64,000 bases of DNA, taken from positions 57,597,994 to 57,661,993 of the forward strand of contig NC_044571.1 of NCBI RefSeq assembly GCF_901933205.1, in the 5' to 3' direction. The position numbers and the translations under genes were made by a program. The notes beneath the pieces were generated by a model. It saw only the letters and a program-made list of their open reading frames with translations. It was not told the origin of the DNA and did not search any database. Shown here piece by piece: positions 1 through 12,876 of this stretch; position 1 is the stretch's first letter; each line of letters opens with the position of its first letter. Origin of the DNA: Camarhynchus parvulus (Eukaryota; Chordata; Aves; Passeriformes; Thraupidae).

Positions 1-64
1 GATTTTCCCAGGCAGGAACCTAGGTCAGTAGTACAATGGGACTCCAAGAAGAGTAGGTCATGAA

Positions 65-606
65 CATGATTAGCTTCCTTTGTCTGAGGCGTTATTATGG
101 TGCTGTGTTTTAAACTTGTGTCAAGGTTTTATGTTTTTTCTCACTTTGATCCCACCACTAAGACAGCAGGCTGGGAATACATAAGAAATTGCTAGGTGAC
201 ACAGCCAGGGCAGCAGCCCCCAGCTGGCCAGAGGGATAACCCCCAGCGTATGAAGGTGTGCTGAGAAAAAAAACCTCAGGTGAAGGTGGAGAGAGGGGGG
301 ATGTTTGTGGTTACAGCATTTGTCTTCTCAAGGACTTCTGTGCATACTGAAGCAAAGCGTTGCAGCAAGCGGCTAAACTTCTGCCAAACTAAGTGCTAAA
401 CTTCTGATGGGAAGTAGCAAATTAATTCCTTATTTTGTCTTGCTTGCATGAGAAATTTTCTTCACCTATTAAACTGCCCTAATCTTGACCCATGTGTTTT
501 TTAGCTTTTGCTCTTCCATCCCTCTCTTCCATCTCTCTGGGGGCAGCAGTCTGAACAAGTCACCAGATGGGTGCTTAGATGTTGGTTGGGCTCAAATGCC
601 CACACA
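65..606 (+). mobile_element. Worn ERV LTR, probably a solo LTR
   Basis: This is a degraded LTR of a common avian endogenous-retrovirus type, recognised from landmarks that occur in the expected order. They are a GTGCTGTGTTTT stretch near 101, the block ACACAGCCAGGGCAGC near 199 followed by a CTGGCC/GAGGGATA block, a polyadenylation-like ATTAAA at 468-473, and after it a segment resembling an R/U5 end that contains GGTGCTTAGATGTTGG and runs into a CA-rich terminus at about 604-606. The usual TATA region, near 265-275, has decayed into an A-run. No internal gag or pol sequence follows. The left boundary is uncertain because the first 65 bases do not align convincingly. It appears to be the same broad family as the LTR end at the right edge of the window. 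Confidence 0.7.
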
Positions 607-3600
607 CAGATAGTGTGGATACCTAGGGAGAGAGAATGAAAACATTTTTGAAGTTATTTGCTCAAGGAATTACATGCTTCATGACACAATCCATCAACAA
701 ATTGAAAATCACTAAGAAGATGTTTAAGCAATTAATTTGTAATAGTATTTCATAAAACTCATAATGCATGGTTGTAATGAATTTCTGAGAAGTTGTTCTT
801 GGAGAAGAGACTGCTGAAGTACCTGCAAGGAGAGGGATCATTTTACTCTCAGTTTTAACACTTTTAGCATACATGCTACATTGAGCAATAGTTGTGGAAA
901 TACAGACAACATGCCAGTAAAAGATTTTTGGTTAAGGAGAAGTTGCACATCCCCAGAGAACAAATTCTGCCACATTTTGAGATACACGTCATAGCACCCA
1001 TGTATTTCTATGCATTAGTCTTTTTTTCTCCAACAGCTCTCCAGATTAATAATGAAGATTCATACTCAAGAAGAAAATGGGGAAGTCAAATTCTACCATT
1101 GTTAATCATTGAAAATCTGTTTTGATGTTTTTTTCTTACTAGAATGAAGATGGAGAAGAGTATAAATAACATTCAATTGCATTCAAAATGCATTAACACA
1201 TGGTAATTCTTAAAAGAATAAAAGGAATTGAAAACATTTTTTGTAGTAACATTGCAACGCAGCCATATGGCAGATTGATAGTGTTCTCATTCCTTGTGCT
1301 TAAGCAGTTCACAGACATAAACCCATTATTTCTGGAAAAGTGTTTGGACAGGTCTCTGTTGTACAGATTTTAGTTATGTCCTATGAGCTGTCTCAAACTG
1401 ACAGCATTCTGAGGGACAATATTCAATGAATTATACTGTTGTGCTTCACTCTTCCAATCTTAGGAAAAACGCTTCCAGTATGGCTACAGAAAGATTGCTC
1501 TACAGAAAGAACCAGAGATTACATGAGATTATGAAGTGATATATTTTAAATATCTTAATTTCTGTAGATCAAATCTCTTAATTGTGAAATTCAACATCTT
1601 GCATACACGTGTAAAAATGTACATTACGAAAATATTGCCTCTTTTTTATTAAAAAATCACCCAAGATTAAAAAATAGATGTTAGAAAATTAAAGTTATAT
1701 AAGAAACACATGATTTTAAATTATTTGATTTTAAAATTAAATTTGACAGGTAATTTTTTTAGAATGATAGCCACACTAATGACTTTTTCATCTTGGAAAA
1801 AGAGGAAAAAAATAAACCCTGGAACATATGAGCTATTTCATTTTAAAGAAGACACTGAATATTAATTGTGGGCTATAATCACCAAAACAGCCAGGAGAAC
1901 TTTTGTATTTGAACTTGCTTGAGGAAAGTAGGTGGCTTTGCAGCAGTTGTGACTGTGGACCAATGCGTCAACCTTACTGTTGAGATACATTAGTAATCAG
2001 CATTTCACATCAATGTATTGTCTCAACAGCTAAGAGTTTAATAGGTAATTTACTCTCAAGAGTAAGAGTGACTTCATATGTTATACATATTTCTGTTATC
2101 ATCGTTGACAGAAATTAAATTAATTGTACAACTCAAATATACTATTGCAGGACATCTTTTACATCTGGCTGTGTTAAGCAAACCCATGGCAGGAGCTAGA
2201 TATATACATGAAATATACATTTTCTTATGGTACTTAAGAAGGAGCTGAAACATTTCAAGGACGTGTAAAATGATGGCTGCAATAAACTCTACCACTGAGT
2301 CTGCAATGCACAGAATAAAGCCTATGTATCAAGAAATTGATGTAAAAAGACCATAAATGCCACACAGGGCTATTAAATCCTCAGGGTGAAAATCATTGGC
2401 AGTATATACTATGAAAATCCAAGAGCTTTTTACAGTACACTCAGTAAAACCAAAATCCTGCAGCTCTTGCTGTGACAGGACTAATACTGCTCTCTAAATC
2501 TATCTTTTAAAACACATTTTGGCCAAGAATTTAGAAGTTTTTTAACATATATTCAGATTAATAAACAGGATGTAGTAAAGTATTTTATTTCAATATACTA
2601 GTAAAGCACATTATTTAAATGCTGAGAAATTTGTGAATATTTTGACTTTTTTCAAAAAATGCAATATTACAGTATAATTTTGTTCACATTTATAATTACA
2701 CAATATAAATATATTTATAATGTATTATATTCAATATAATTATAAAACATATACTTCTCTTTATTCTATAATTGTAAATAATTGTGAACATGCAAAAATA
2801 TAAGTAAAGATTTTACATAAAGCAAATAATTTTTAATAACGTGCATCTCTCTATTCCATAAGAAGTTTTCCCTGTATTGAAAAATATTCCTTTAGTTTAC
2901 ATTTTTGACCAAGCAATTCCTTAGTCCTCTATGATCAGTTTTCTCCATTCAAAATATAAAACTAAAAGTAAGAGCAAAACCCCTCCTTTTACAGCTACTT
3001 TGTCTCATTATAAAAACCTACAGGAAATTAAGTTGAGCTTGATTTTTCCTAAATCTGCCCTGACTCCCAGAAAAATTTGTTTTGACAGCATTTGTAGAGC
3101 AAGTTGCCAATAGAGGAGGCATCACTGCTCTAATGAAACTTCCTATTTAATGAAAAAATATAAAACAAATAAATATGCAACATTCTAACAAATTAAAAGC
3201 CCTTCATTGCAAGTACATTATTTTTAATTCAGTCAATAAACTTTTGCCAACTTTAGAAGTGTTTATTTTTCCTTCCTTCTTGGTGATGCTTTTTCTTTGC
3301 CGGTTTAAAAAGTGGGTGGCCCATTTCCTCCTCAGCTTCATGTATTTTAGAAACACATAAGCTAACCCCAAAGCAAGGGGTGTTCTTGGTTCTGTGAAAA
3401 AAGAGTTCAGTGGAACTATACATAAAAAAGTCCAAATGGGAGTGACCTCCACAGCCAAGACTACAGAATATTCAGCTGCTAACTTCATCTCTAAGTCAAG
3501 GATAGTGCTGTTCAAATGCTTCAAATAATCTCAAAACACAGCAAAACTTTCGACTTCAAAGTTTTAAGAGTGGTTCTCAGCCCTACTCCAATTCCTGCTC

Positions 3601-6089
3601 AAGTATCACTCCAGTGACCAAGCTAGGGTATACAAATGTGCTGCATATAACACTGGGAAACTGCTCTTGATGGTGTCACAGTACTATTATTTCCTGTGTT
3701 GGACTTCCCTCATCATGACAACCTTAATGTCTTGTTTTGTGCAATGTAGATTCATCCCTATTGAGCAACAAACTTTAAAAGAACTGTTATCCCCTCAGGA
3801 ATATTGGCGATACTGGAGTCCACAAAGATGTGAAATGATGAGAATGATCTATGGAGCATCCTCCAGAAGTCTGTTCTGTACTCAGATAAAACAAAGGAAA
3901 AATGATATCAGAGTTATTAACCAAAGCTCTGGAACAAGGAGGAAAGTTTATTGCACTGCATTATAAACCCAAAACTTTAATAATACATTTTATTCTGATC
4001 ATCCCAACTTAAATGTACTTAGCTGGATTACAAATGCCTCAGAGTAAGTAAATCAGATGGGCAGTATTCCAGAATCCATGAATGTTGTGATTTCTCTGTG
4101 GTTCTTTGCAATAAGGTCACTCCTCCCATTGTGATTGCCTTTGTGTCACTTATAGTTTCAATCTTCACTTAAAACATGAATGGTATCCATCCTGATCTCT
4201 CTCCCCCCATTTTTAGATACTGGTCTCAGTACGGAGAAACATTAAGCAGCCTGGGAACTCTTTAGTTTGAAAAAACTAAAGGAGACTGATGACTAAAATA
4301 CTAAGGAGAGCTATGAGAAGGGCTTATAGAATGGTACAGATTATGAATAAGGGATGATTTTTCAGTATTTATCATAAAAAAAGGGAGAGTAGAGAATACC
4401 TAGTCATAGGAATAGTCAAAATATTTTAAATAATGCATGATTAAATTATGGACCCTGCTTCCAGAGTATCACAATGTTTAAGATTGAGAGGTTTGAAAAG
4501 AAAATTGATAGAAAAGAGTTATATTAATGTTGGTTAAATATGGTTATCTGAACCCAATCTCCCAGAGATGTGCTGAAGAAAGCCCAGTTTTAATGTTATG
4601 TGCAGAGATGCCTAAATATGATCTCTCCTGTAGCCTATTCATTAACAGTGTGTTTCCCAAGGGTGGTTCAGCTAAATGCAGTACAGAAGAAGGTGAATTT
4701 CAAAGGAATGGGCCCACCACAAGATCCAATATAATTTGTATATACAAAACAACATAACTGATTATTTTCTAAGAATTGCAATATGTCTAGGTTTTAAAAA
4801 AGAGACTCCATTTTGGTTTAGTTTTCTTTTAACATTTTTCTCTTTTAAAAAATTCCTTGAGTTTTCCTTCTTTTTTTATTTTTGGTAGAATACACTGCCT
4901 TCCTTCCCTTTGTACAGTATTGCCTGTAATGTATTTTGAGTTTGCTGTCTTTCCTATTAACAGCAATGAATATTTTCTGTTATATTCAATGGCTTTCTAT
5001 AAAGAACTTCCTAAGAGTGCAAGATTTTCTTTTTAATTATTTATTTTGTTTTCAGAATCCCAGAATCATGAAATGATCTTTCAGTTCTTATCTGCTACTA
5101 CTTATTGTTATTCAACAATCAATGAATAAATCATGTGTCTGAAAGCAGGAAAAGTAATATGTGATACTTAGCATGCACCTAAGGTAGAAACAGATATAGT
5201 CATGCATTCAGTACGTAAACTAAATAGAAAATATATGCAAACATTAATTTAAGGATCCTGGCTAATGTTTATTCAAGCTGTAAAAATATTTGTCATTGAG
5301 AAACAATACAAAAAATAAAGAGAAGGAAAAAATGTTTAAATATTAATTACATGCTGAATGGAATGTAGAGAGATGGAAACTGGTTGCTTAGTAAATCATA
5401 CATTAATTTTCCAGAAAGGCTTTATACATGCCAATGAAATAGTAATAGCCATGACAAAGGTAGGTATCTTGGAGATTATTTTTTCACTCTCACCTCACAG
5501 TAGTAATAACAACCTTCAGGCATTTCTAAGATGCTTATCATTGTGATATGCGTGTACTTGTTATCCGACCTTGTCATAAAGCATTTACAAGCGTGTAGAA
5601 AAGAATAAAATCATCAGAATACTTTCCTGATAATAAGGACTAGCTGCATTTATTTCCTTCCTTGTGATCAGTGAGCCCCAGGAAATACCTTGTTACTCAA
5701 TTGCTATTGTTTAATTTGCAAACGAATTTACTCTATCCTGACTCCCACCAAGAAACTGATGTCCGAGAAGGGCCATTGTTGTATCAAGTGTCTATATTTA
5801 ATTTTAATGGAGACATAAGAAAGATCCTGGGTTTGTCCCTGGACAATTAGTCTCAGATCATGATCCACCCTCTCTGCCAGATTGATGAACGCATCCTGAC
5901 CTTGTCCTGGACCTTATACAGCTTGTAGGTACAGGATACTTCCTCCTTCTCTCAACTACTCCACTTGCTCATCAGATATCTGTCATCCAGAAGTTTAGAG
6001 TAAGTCCATGCATGACAACTGTACATGATTTAATACAGCAAATTTAGCAGAAAAGATTTCCCTGCTGTGATATGAACTGGTATGTTTCT
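607..6089. other. AT-rich non-coding stretch
   Basis: I see no gene and no clear repeat here. Local features are an almost pure A/T segment at about 2690-2760, a perfect 9-bp inverted repeat with a 4-base loop at 4260-4281, and a possible CR1 3'-tip remnant at 5053-5080 (CAGAATCCCAGAATCATG) that is too short to call. A 99-codon frame at 3667-3966 and a 106-codon frame on the other strand at 3204-3524 have no recognisable family and are within what chance gives at this composition. Confidence 0.6.
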
Positions 6090-6520
6090 GTTCAGCTGTT
6101 GCTTTGTGTGTGCACAGGCGCCAAGCAGGCAGTGATGCTGTGCCAGTGTTTGTGATCCATAAATACACATGTGCTTGTGAACCCAGAGAGTGTGGGGTGT
6201 GTGCTGCACTTGCCACCTTCTGCCTCTGCAGCCCAAGAAGAGGAGGGGATGTGTCCCTGTGCGCCAGTGTCTGCTGTGAGTCCTGAATGGGGGGGGCAGA
6301 GCCTTGCCTGTGACTCTCCTGTGGCTTTGTCTGTGGCCCTCTGTGCCCTCTGTGTGTGTGAGACACACATTCAGCCTCACTGCTGGCTGACCTTACAAGC
6401 AGGAAAGTATCAGCTGCATCCACTGGCCTTGGATGGAGACCTTGAGGTGTCAGGGCTATATGCAGGGGCAGGAGAAATCTCAAGAATGAGAGCTGCTGGA
6501 GGCAGCAGATGCTTCTAGCA
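6090..6520 (+). repeat. GC-rich interspersed repeat, copy A
   Basis: This GC-rich island sits in AT-rich surroundings. Its core, about 6138-6345, matches the reverse complement of 9684-9864 at clearly high identity. The shared landmarks include GTGTGGGGTGTGTGCTGCAC, CTCTGCAGCCCAA and a following run of G residues. One copy has a short insertion of about 7 bases relative to the other near 6150-6165. Outside the core the two copies diverge. The family is unknown to me; an ERV-derived segment or an unclassified repeat are both possible. The 180-codon minus-strand frame across this block (5995-6537) reflects the low stop-codon density of GC-rich DNA, not a gene. Confidence 0.6.
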
Positions 6521-8348
6521 TCCATTAACATATACAAATTGAAAATACAACATTTATATTTATTATTACCTTGTCCTGATTTGACACATACTGTGTGTTA
6601 ATGTTATTTTTTGTTACATTGGTTATATGTTTGCTGATTGCACCTAGAAGTTGTAGGATATGTATACTGCATATTGAAAACTTCAGAAAACATTCCACCT
6701 ATTCAAAACTAGTTTAAAAATTTAATAAAGATTATATGCAATTATAGATTGCAAACCAAAAGATTTTTTTAGATTGTACTTAATAGAAAATTCCATTTGA
6801 AATTATCAGATTTTTATTACACAATAATTTGATAGGAAATGCAATGTTATCTGTTCTTACAGAGAGTTAAAAGGGAGATTATAAATCATGACTTTCATCT
6901 CCTTTTAAGCTATTGTTAACAATTTCAATGTTAATATTCTTTTTCTCTTGTTTTGTGTTCATCTGAAATATACACTTATCATTCCACAATCTAAAACAGA
7001 CAGCTTTTTGGTCTGTTCGGTTAACTGGAATCAAATATTTTTGTATAAAGCAAATCTGTCATATTGATACTCATCTCCACAAGACAGTATTTATTTCTTC
7101 GCGAGACTTTGCTAAATACCACACACTTTCTCTACCAGTCAACTATTTATTGCTACAAGTCTAAAAAATTAGCAAATAGATTTGACTACTTTACTACAGT
7201 AGGCTAATTGAGTTATATTAGGTCCAATCTAAGGAGGGTAAAATAATTTAGCTCTTTCTCTTCTGTCTGTGTAGGCACTTGATACAGGCACTTATATATA
7301 TTGATAAAAATTGACACATTGCTCTTTCAAAACTCAAATGATTTAACACATGATAAGCATTGTTCATTATCTGAAAATGCTGTTTCTGAGTATAGAGTGC
7401 ATAAATAAACTCAAAAATTAGATTTTGATAATGTACCCACCCTGAAATTACCTTAGCTATTTTTAGAGGTAAATCACATATGCTGCTTGTGAAGAAAGCA
7501 ACATTTTACTTTCTGAGGTGGCAAACATTTGCCAGACATTGGTGTTGAATTCACACTATCATGGGAAACAGAACTAAGGACTATTCTTGTTCTGTACAAG
7601 AAGGACAGTGTCCTGCTGCACCTGCGCTGGCTATCATGAATTGTATCCTTCACAAGAAGAATCCTCTTGGTACATATTCATGCTATTAAAATGCCATTTG
7701 CAAAGGGCACATTTCTTTGCCAACACAGCACTTGCATCCTTCACCTGCCTAAATTCCTACCCAGCTCTTTACATGACTGCAGATAAACTTCATCTTATGT
7801 AATTGATTTTATGCTACAAGCACATCCATGAATGGACTTATATAAATAACCTTAAGATAAATTTAATAACTAGTGAATTAATTTTTCAGTTTTGATTTGT
7901 AACTTGAAAAGCTGTCTATACATAGTCTGAAAGATGTAGAGTTATTTTTCGTGGTGCCTGTACAATTGATTTTACCTGAATCTAAAATATTTTTCCTTTT
8001 TTTCCTTTATTGGGTGAAATTTGTTTCACCTTTGAAGGGAAAGTTAAGCAATGAATCTTAGGAAAGCATTTTAATTCCCTTTATCATCAGTGGAAGGATA
8101 CTGGCAAGCAGAAATGGCAATTAATCATACCAGATATATATTTTTCTTTGATAAATGATCCACTTGGAATTATATGATATTTATTATGCTGCAATCACTC
8201 GTACACAGGTTCTGATCCAGGCACTGGTGTTCACCTCATTGCAAATGTGGCATGGTAAAAAGTATAGGGTTATTTAGCTGTCAGTGAAAGAGAAGCTGGT
8301 TACTTCAAGTTGCCCTGCTGTGTGTGTTGTACCCCTGCTGGCAGTGCC
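6521..8348. other. AT-rich non-coding stretch
   Basis: No gene, RNA or repeat is recognisable. Open frames are at most about 70 codons and show no family resemblance. Confidence 0.5.
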
Positions 8349-8430
8349 AAATCCTTTACAACATACCAGAATTATCCTTTGCTCATATCAAATACTTTAC
8401 AATATATCAGAATTATCCATTACTCTCATG
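8349..8430. repeat. 41-bp tandem duplication, two diverged units
   Basis: Unit 1 is 8349-8389 and unit 2 is 8390-8430. Both start with an AAAT(C/A)CTTTACAA core and share CAGAATTATCC at the same offset. About five scattered substitutions separate the first 36 bases, and the final five bases differ more. The divergence suggests an old local duplication, not an active microsatellite. Confidence 0.75.
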
Positions 8431-9539
8431 TAGTTTGTTAGGCACAAAAAAATACCTCAAAGGCTCAACCATGAAGAGCTGTGAAAAGTTGAGGAAAATA
8501 AACAAAATTAGGTTTTTGTTTAGAATACTTTTCTCTTTTGTACTCTGAAAATTAATAGAGTCATTTTACAATTCTCTTGCATGTGGGTAAATGCAATAAC
8601 TATTGTGAGTGGTGACTGCTCATTTTGGTGTTCAAATCAGTATCTGTCTAAAATATTTCAATGTATTGTAAATCATTTTTCAAGCAGTGTAGATCACTAA
8701 TTTCCTTTGGAAGAGAATCAGCCAATATGATATTCAGGACACACCTGGAGGGCAATTTGCTTGACTCAAGTTTTGTGAAACAGAAATGACACAACGTTAA
8801 TTTGCTTTTAAACTCCTTGTCATGTATAGGAATTAAATAAGCAATTGGATGAGACCAAACTGAATGCATTGAGATATCAGCCATGCCGTCCATTTACTTT
8901 GCCTGATTGTGATGGAAAAGTCTTTTATATCAGCAGTTAACATGTTCATATTTTCCACTCTGAGTCTTTTCAGAAAACCTAGTGACAAATTCTTTGCAGA
9001 TTTATATTCCACTTACATTTGAAGAAAATATGTCCCTGCAGTTACCTTTAAATGTTTCTCACTTTTTGTCTCTGTATTGTAACTATATTTACTACTTTAC
9101 ATCATGACTTTTTCTACATGAGGTATTGGAAGAGTATGCAGTTTTATAGAGGTATATTTGCTAATAAAGCCTATAAGAACAGTCAGGCTCAAGATCTGAT
9201 TAATTTATGTATTTACAAACATTTCTCTTCAAATATTAATATGCAATTTATGCTATTAATTTATTAATTGATCAATTACTACATTGCAGCTATTTGCATA
9301 AATAGGATCTCAGTCTCTATCACCAGTAATGTTAGCAACAGCTGTAATCATAATATTTAATTCACCTTTTGGTTCAGCTTACCTCGATTGATTCAGGTGT
9401 TTGGAACAACCTCTGGAATCCTGTCTTTTATCATAGGAGGTTTCAGTGCAAAAGTTAACAGTTAAATTTAACTAGGATGCCCCCATACCAGATTATCTTT
9501 CACAAACTACTATCTTAATGCTAAAGGATTTTTGGCTAC
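8431..9539. other. AT-rich non-coding stretch
   Basis: I see no gene and no identifiable repeat in this segment. Confidence 0.5.
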
Positions 9540-10500
9540 CACCACCAACAGATTCAGGCCAAGAACTCCTCCTCCACACTCCTCCTCCCTCTTGCTGCCT
9601 GGAGACTTCTAGACTCTGGTCAGACCAGGGGCTGCTGTTATGACTTCAACCAGTGATGAGTTTCACCCAAAAATACAGAGGACACAGACACAGCTGGTCA
9701 CACAGAGAGCCACAGAGGAGGCAAAGCCCCCCCACTCAGGATCACAGCAGACACAGGCTCACAGGGACATGTCCCCTCCTCCTTTTGGGCTGCAGAGGCA
9801 GAGGTGACAAGTGCAGCACACACCCCACACTCCCTGGGTTCACAATCACACACACACTGGCAGATCCCCTGAGCACCAGCATGGTCCCTCTGCCCATCCT
9901 GCAGCCCTGTTGAGGTTCTGGCCCTCCTCACTCATCCCATGGGGCCCTGACTCACAGGCTGGTCTCGCTGGGTGCTCACCACACACACTGAACCCACACA
10001 CTTGTCCCCATGGGCACCCTGTCTGTGAGTCCTCCTGAATTCCTGCAGAGACTCTCCATGTCCTGATGGTCCTGCCTATACCTAAGGCCTCTACTCCCCA
10101 GCTGGTCTCAGCTTGGACTTTGTTTGCAACTCCACACTCACCATCCCACACAGAGCAAGTTTGAGGTAGGAATAGACATTTGCCCCCAGAAGCTGGCACC
10201 TGGGCCATATGCTGTAACTCACAATCCCAATACAGCTGCCACTGCTAAGCCACTCTCCTCACTCATAGCCACCTCAGGAGATGGTTTTGGGACACACATC
10301 TCACCCACCTCAGTGGCTGGAGGTTAATGACCCCACTGACTCCAATAGTTGACACCACAGGCCAAGGGCATCCCCTGTCAGATCAGGCTATCTGTCTGCA
10401 GAGTCTGGCACTCAGTCACCTCTTACCAGTCCCCCCTGCACCTGGTACTGACACACATGAGATAGGGACTGAGATTGCTCAGAGAATTTGTTAAAAGAAG
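9540..10500 (-). repeat. GC-rich repeat block containing copy B, LTR- or ERV-like
   Basis: This is a block of roughly 950 bases with much higher G+C than its flanks. Bases 9684-9864 are the inverted counterpart of the repeat at 6138-6345. Read on the minus strand, the block begins with a TATTAAATC-like segment (about 10500-10508) followed by CTGAGCAATCTCAGTCC, which is reminiscent of the R/U5 part of avian LTRs. Several hundred bases of GC-rich sequence follow. I cannot identify gag or pol coding, a primer-binding site or a paired LTR, so ERV origin is an inference. Frames inside it (for example 9846-10208, minus) have no recognisable protein family. Confidence 0.45.
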
Positions 10501-12803
10501 ATTTAATAAGAAAAAAAGACAGAATAAAATGCTCAGGTACAGGCTTCTGCTGCACAAGCATACTGACCAGCCCTGTTGAACACCTGACCTGCTCCTTCTA
10601 CACTGCTTTCCTCCTATTCATTTCTCCATAACCTTTTCCCTGTAAACTTTCTTTAATAAATTTTGTATAGTTCCACAATCTGTGTGATATCACAGTTGCT
10701 CATATTCCTCCTCTTTCTCCCATTTGTACCAGTTTCCATGATCAGGCTGGCTTTCTCCAAAGCTGTGCCTCTAGTTACTTAAGAACTTTCCAATTAATGA
10801 TGGGAAGATGGGAAGTCTTGGGAGACTTTGCCTCCATTAGCCCTTGTCTACTCTTTGTCTGTCTTTGTGTATTATTTATCACTTTCTTCATTACTTATTA
10901 TCTCCTTTTAAATGGAAAATGTTCTTTATCAGATAACCTGATTGGAGCTGATGTTCACACATTCCATACACCCTTGCAGTATAAATTAAATATTTTATTC
11001 TAGGCAGGAAAAATCTATCCCTAAATATAGAAAAATAATCCAACACCATCAAGCATATATGGATTTCTGAAATACTTTGCCATACATATCACAGGGCAAT
11101 ATATTTCCCATTGTCCAGATCACCAGTTACATGCTGCTTCTGTCAGTAAAAACTCTGTTTATACAACTTGAGAAAATGTTATAGAATACATCCCGAAGTA
11201 GAAAATGGTAAGTCAATATACTTCACCTATTGTCTCACTTAAGGTCACTTTGACTTTCTCATTATAGTAGGTAGGTGGTTAACTTAATGGCTCTGAAAAT
11301 GAGTAACTTTATTACAGCTGCAGTATAAGACCCGTCAGATTAAATTTGTAATTACACTGTGTCAAAAGCATTTAGGAAATAATTATTTTAAAAATATATA
11401 TAGTAGAAACATACTATTATGCTATATTTATTATTACATGTTTGACTGAGTTTCCTGATTGAAAAGTTTTAAGTTGAAGAAGATGTGTAGAAGTAGTACT
11501 TCTGGTTACACATTGTACCAGCCTTTAGTGGGACAATGTAAACTGCTGTGACATAATGCAATTTAACATTTGACATAGTGTTGTATCACTAAAAAGTAGT
11601 CTAAGTGTAATGTAGTGTAATGTTACCAGCAATCTGCAGGCAAAAACAAGCTGTAAAAAAAATCACACACCCACAAGTCCTGCCAGAAGATAAACCACCT
11701 AAAATTATAGACTACATCTTCTGCTTGAACCCCATTGATTAATCCTGGATACACCCTCAGCATATTTAAAAATCTTCTCAAGAGGTTTATTAAATAGCAT
11801 TCAGCTTTATGTAGATTTTAAGTTGCTCACACAAAACTATGAATTTATCAGCACACCAGTATGCTTGGTTTCTCTGAGGCAGACATATCTAACATGACGG
11901 TGGGTTTAAAACCTTGTTAGTGTGGTGTCTTAAGATATCTGACCAGCTCTTATTTGCACAGTCATTGGTTCAGTACTCTGTTTTTAATTCCTATTTTTAT
12001 TTGCATTCATTATAAAAGATCTGAAGTCATTAAGCTAAACTTTTACCTTAACATTTCTAATTCTATTGCAACCTATATTGCCACTACTGAAAATAAACAC
12101 TTTGGTTTTCTAACACAGGACTTACGGTACTGGGAAATTTTATGGACAGCAGGGAAATAATTTATTTTATAAATATGAGAGTAGTTCATGGAGGGAGGAA
12201 TAACATATTGGTATGTGGTATTAGATTATTGAAGTAAATTCAGATAGATTTCCCATGTGAAGGGTATGAGAATACAAATCAATGTATCATGATATTGGGA
12301 AAAATGAATTCCAGTTTACTACCTAAATACCTTCACAGCAGCTAAATAAGATGAAAGACCAGCTGTAATAAAATATATGCATATCATAAATACATGTTAA
12401 TTTGAGATAATAATAAATAATTACTTTGTTACACAGCTACATTCAGTAGCATGGCAAGATAGAGAGAGCTATAGTTCATTATTAGATGAAACTACAGTCA
12501 GGGCCAACACTTCTTATGTCTTCCTATAGCAAGACATTTGTAAACATCTTAGCTCTGAACAAAGTAGTGAATGTAAGAAAACAAAATTATTTCCAGTGAA
12601 TGTCCTGGAAAGTTATGTAGAAAGCAACAATCTGGAAATGAGTATGTCCCAAGAAAAAAAATATATCTTGTACAATTATTTGTGAGTAAAATATTTAAAT
12701 GTATGGGAACATATATATGTGTATGTTCATATGAGTATCATATATGTAACATGTATACAGGGAAAAAAATCATACACAATTTGTGTTTTAGTGTATAATG
12801 AAA
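10501..12803. other. AT-rich non-coding stretch
   Basis: No gene or repeat family is recognisable. The sequence is unique-looking and AT-rich, with short A/T runs near 11390-11430. Confidence 0.5.
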
Positions 12804-12876
12804 AGATAGATGATAGAGAGATAGACATACGTACCTACATAGGCAGGTAGTAGGCAGACAGATATAAAGATAAAGG
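12804..12876. repeat. Degenerate GATA/GACA/GGTA-like low-complexity tract
   Basis: The tract has repeated tetranucleotide-like words (GATAGATGATAGAGAGATAG, then CAGGTAG/CAGACAG/GATA). It looks like a decayed tetranucleotide microsatellite. Confidence 0.55.

Noticed and set aside
3667..3966. 99-codon frame with a hydrophobic N-terminus resembling a signal peptide
   Set aside because: The hydrophobic start alone is common in AT-rich random frames; no cleavage context, domain or exon structure supports it.
4260..4281. 9-bp hairpin considered as a terminator or miRNA-like stem
   Set aside because: The stem is too short for a miRNA precursor, and there is no transcription unit; such palindromes are expected by chance.
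5053..5080. CR1 3'-tip remnant
   Set aside because: Only about 20 bases resemble the tip, with nothing of the upstream tail.
5995..6537. 180-codon minus-strand open frame, the longest in the window
   Set aside because: It lies across a GC-rich repeat that has an inverted relative at 9.7 kb. Several overlapping frames are open on both strands there, and no domain is recognisable.
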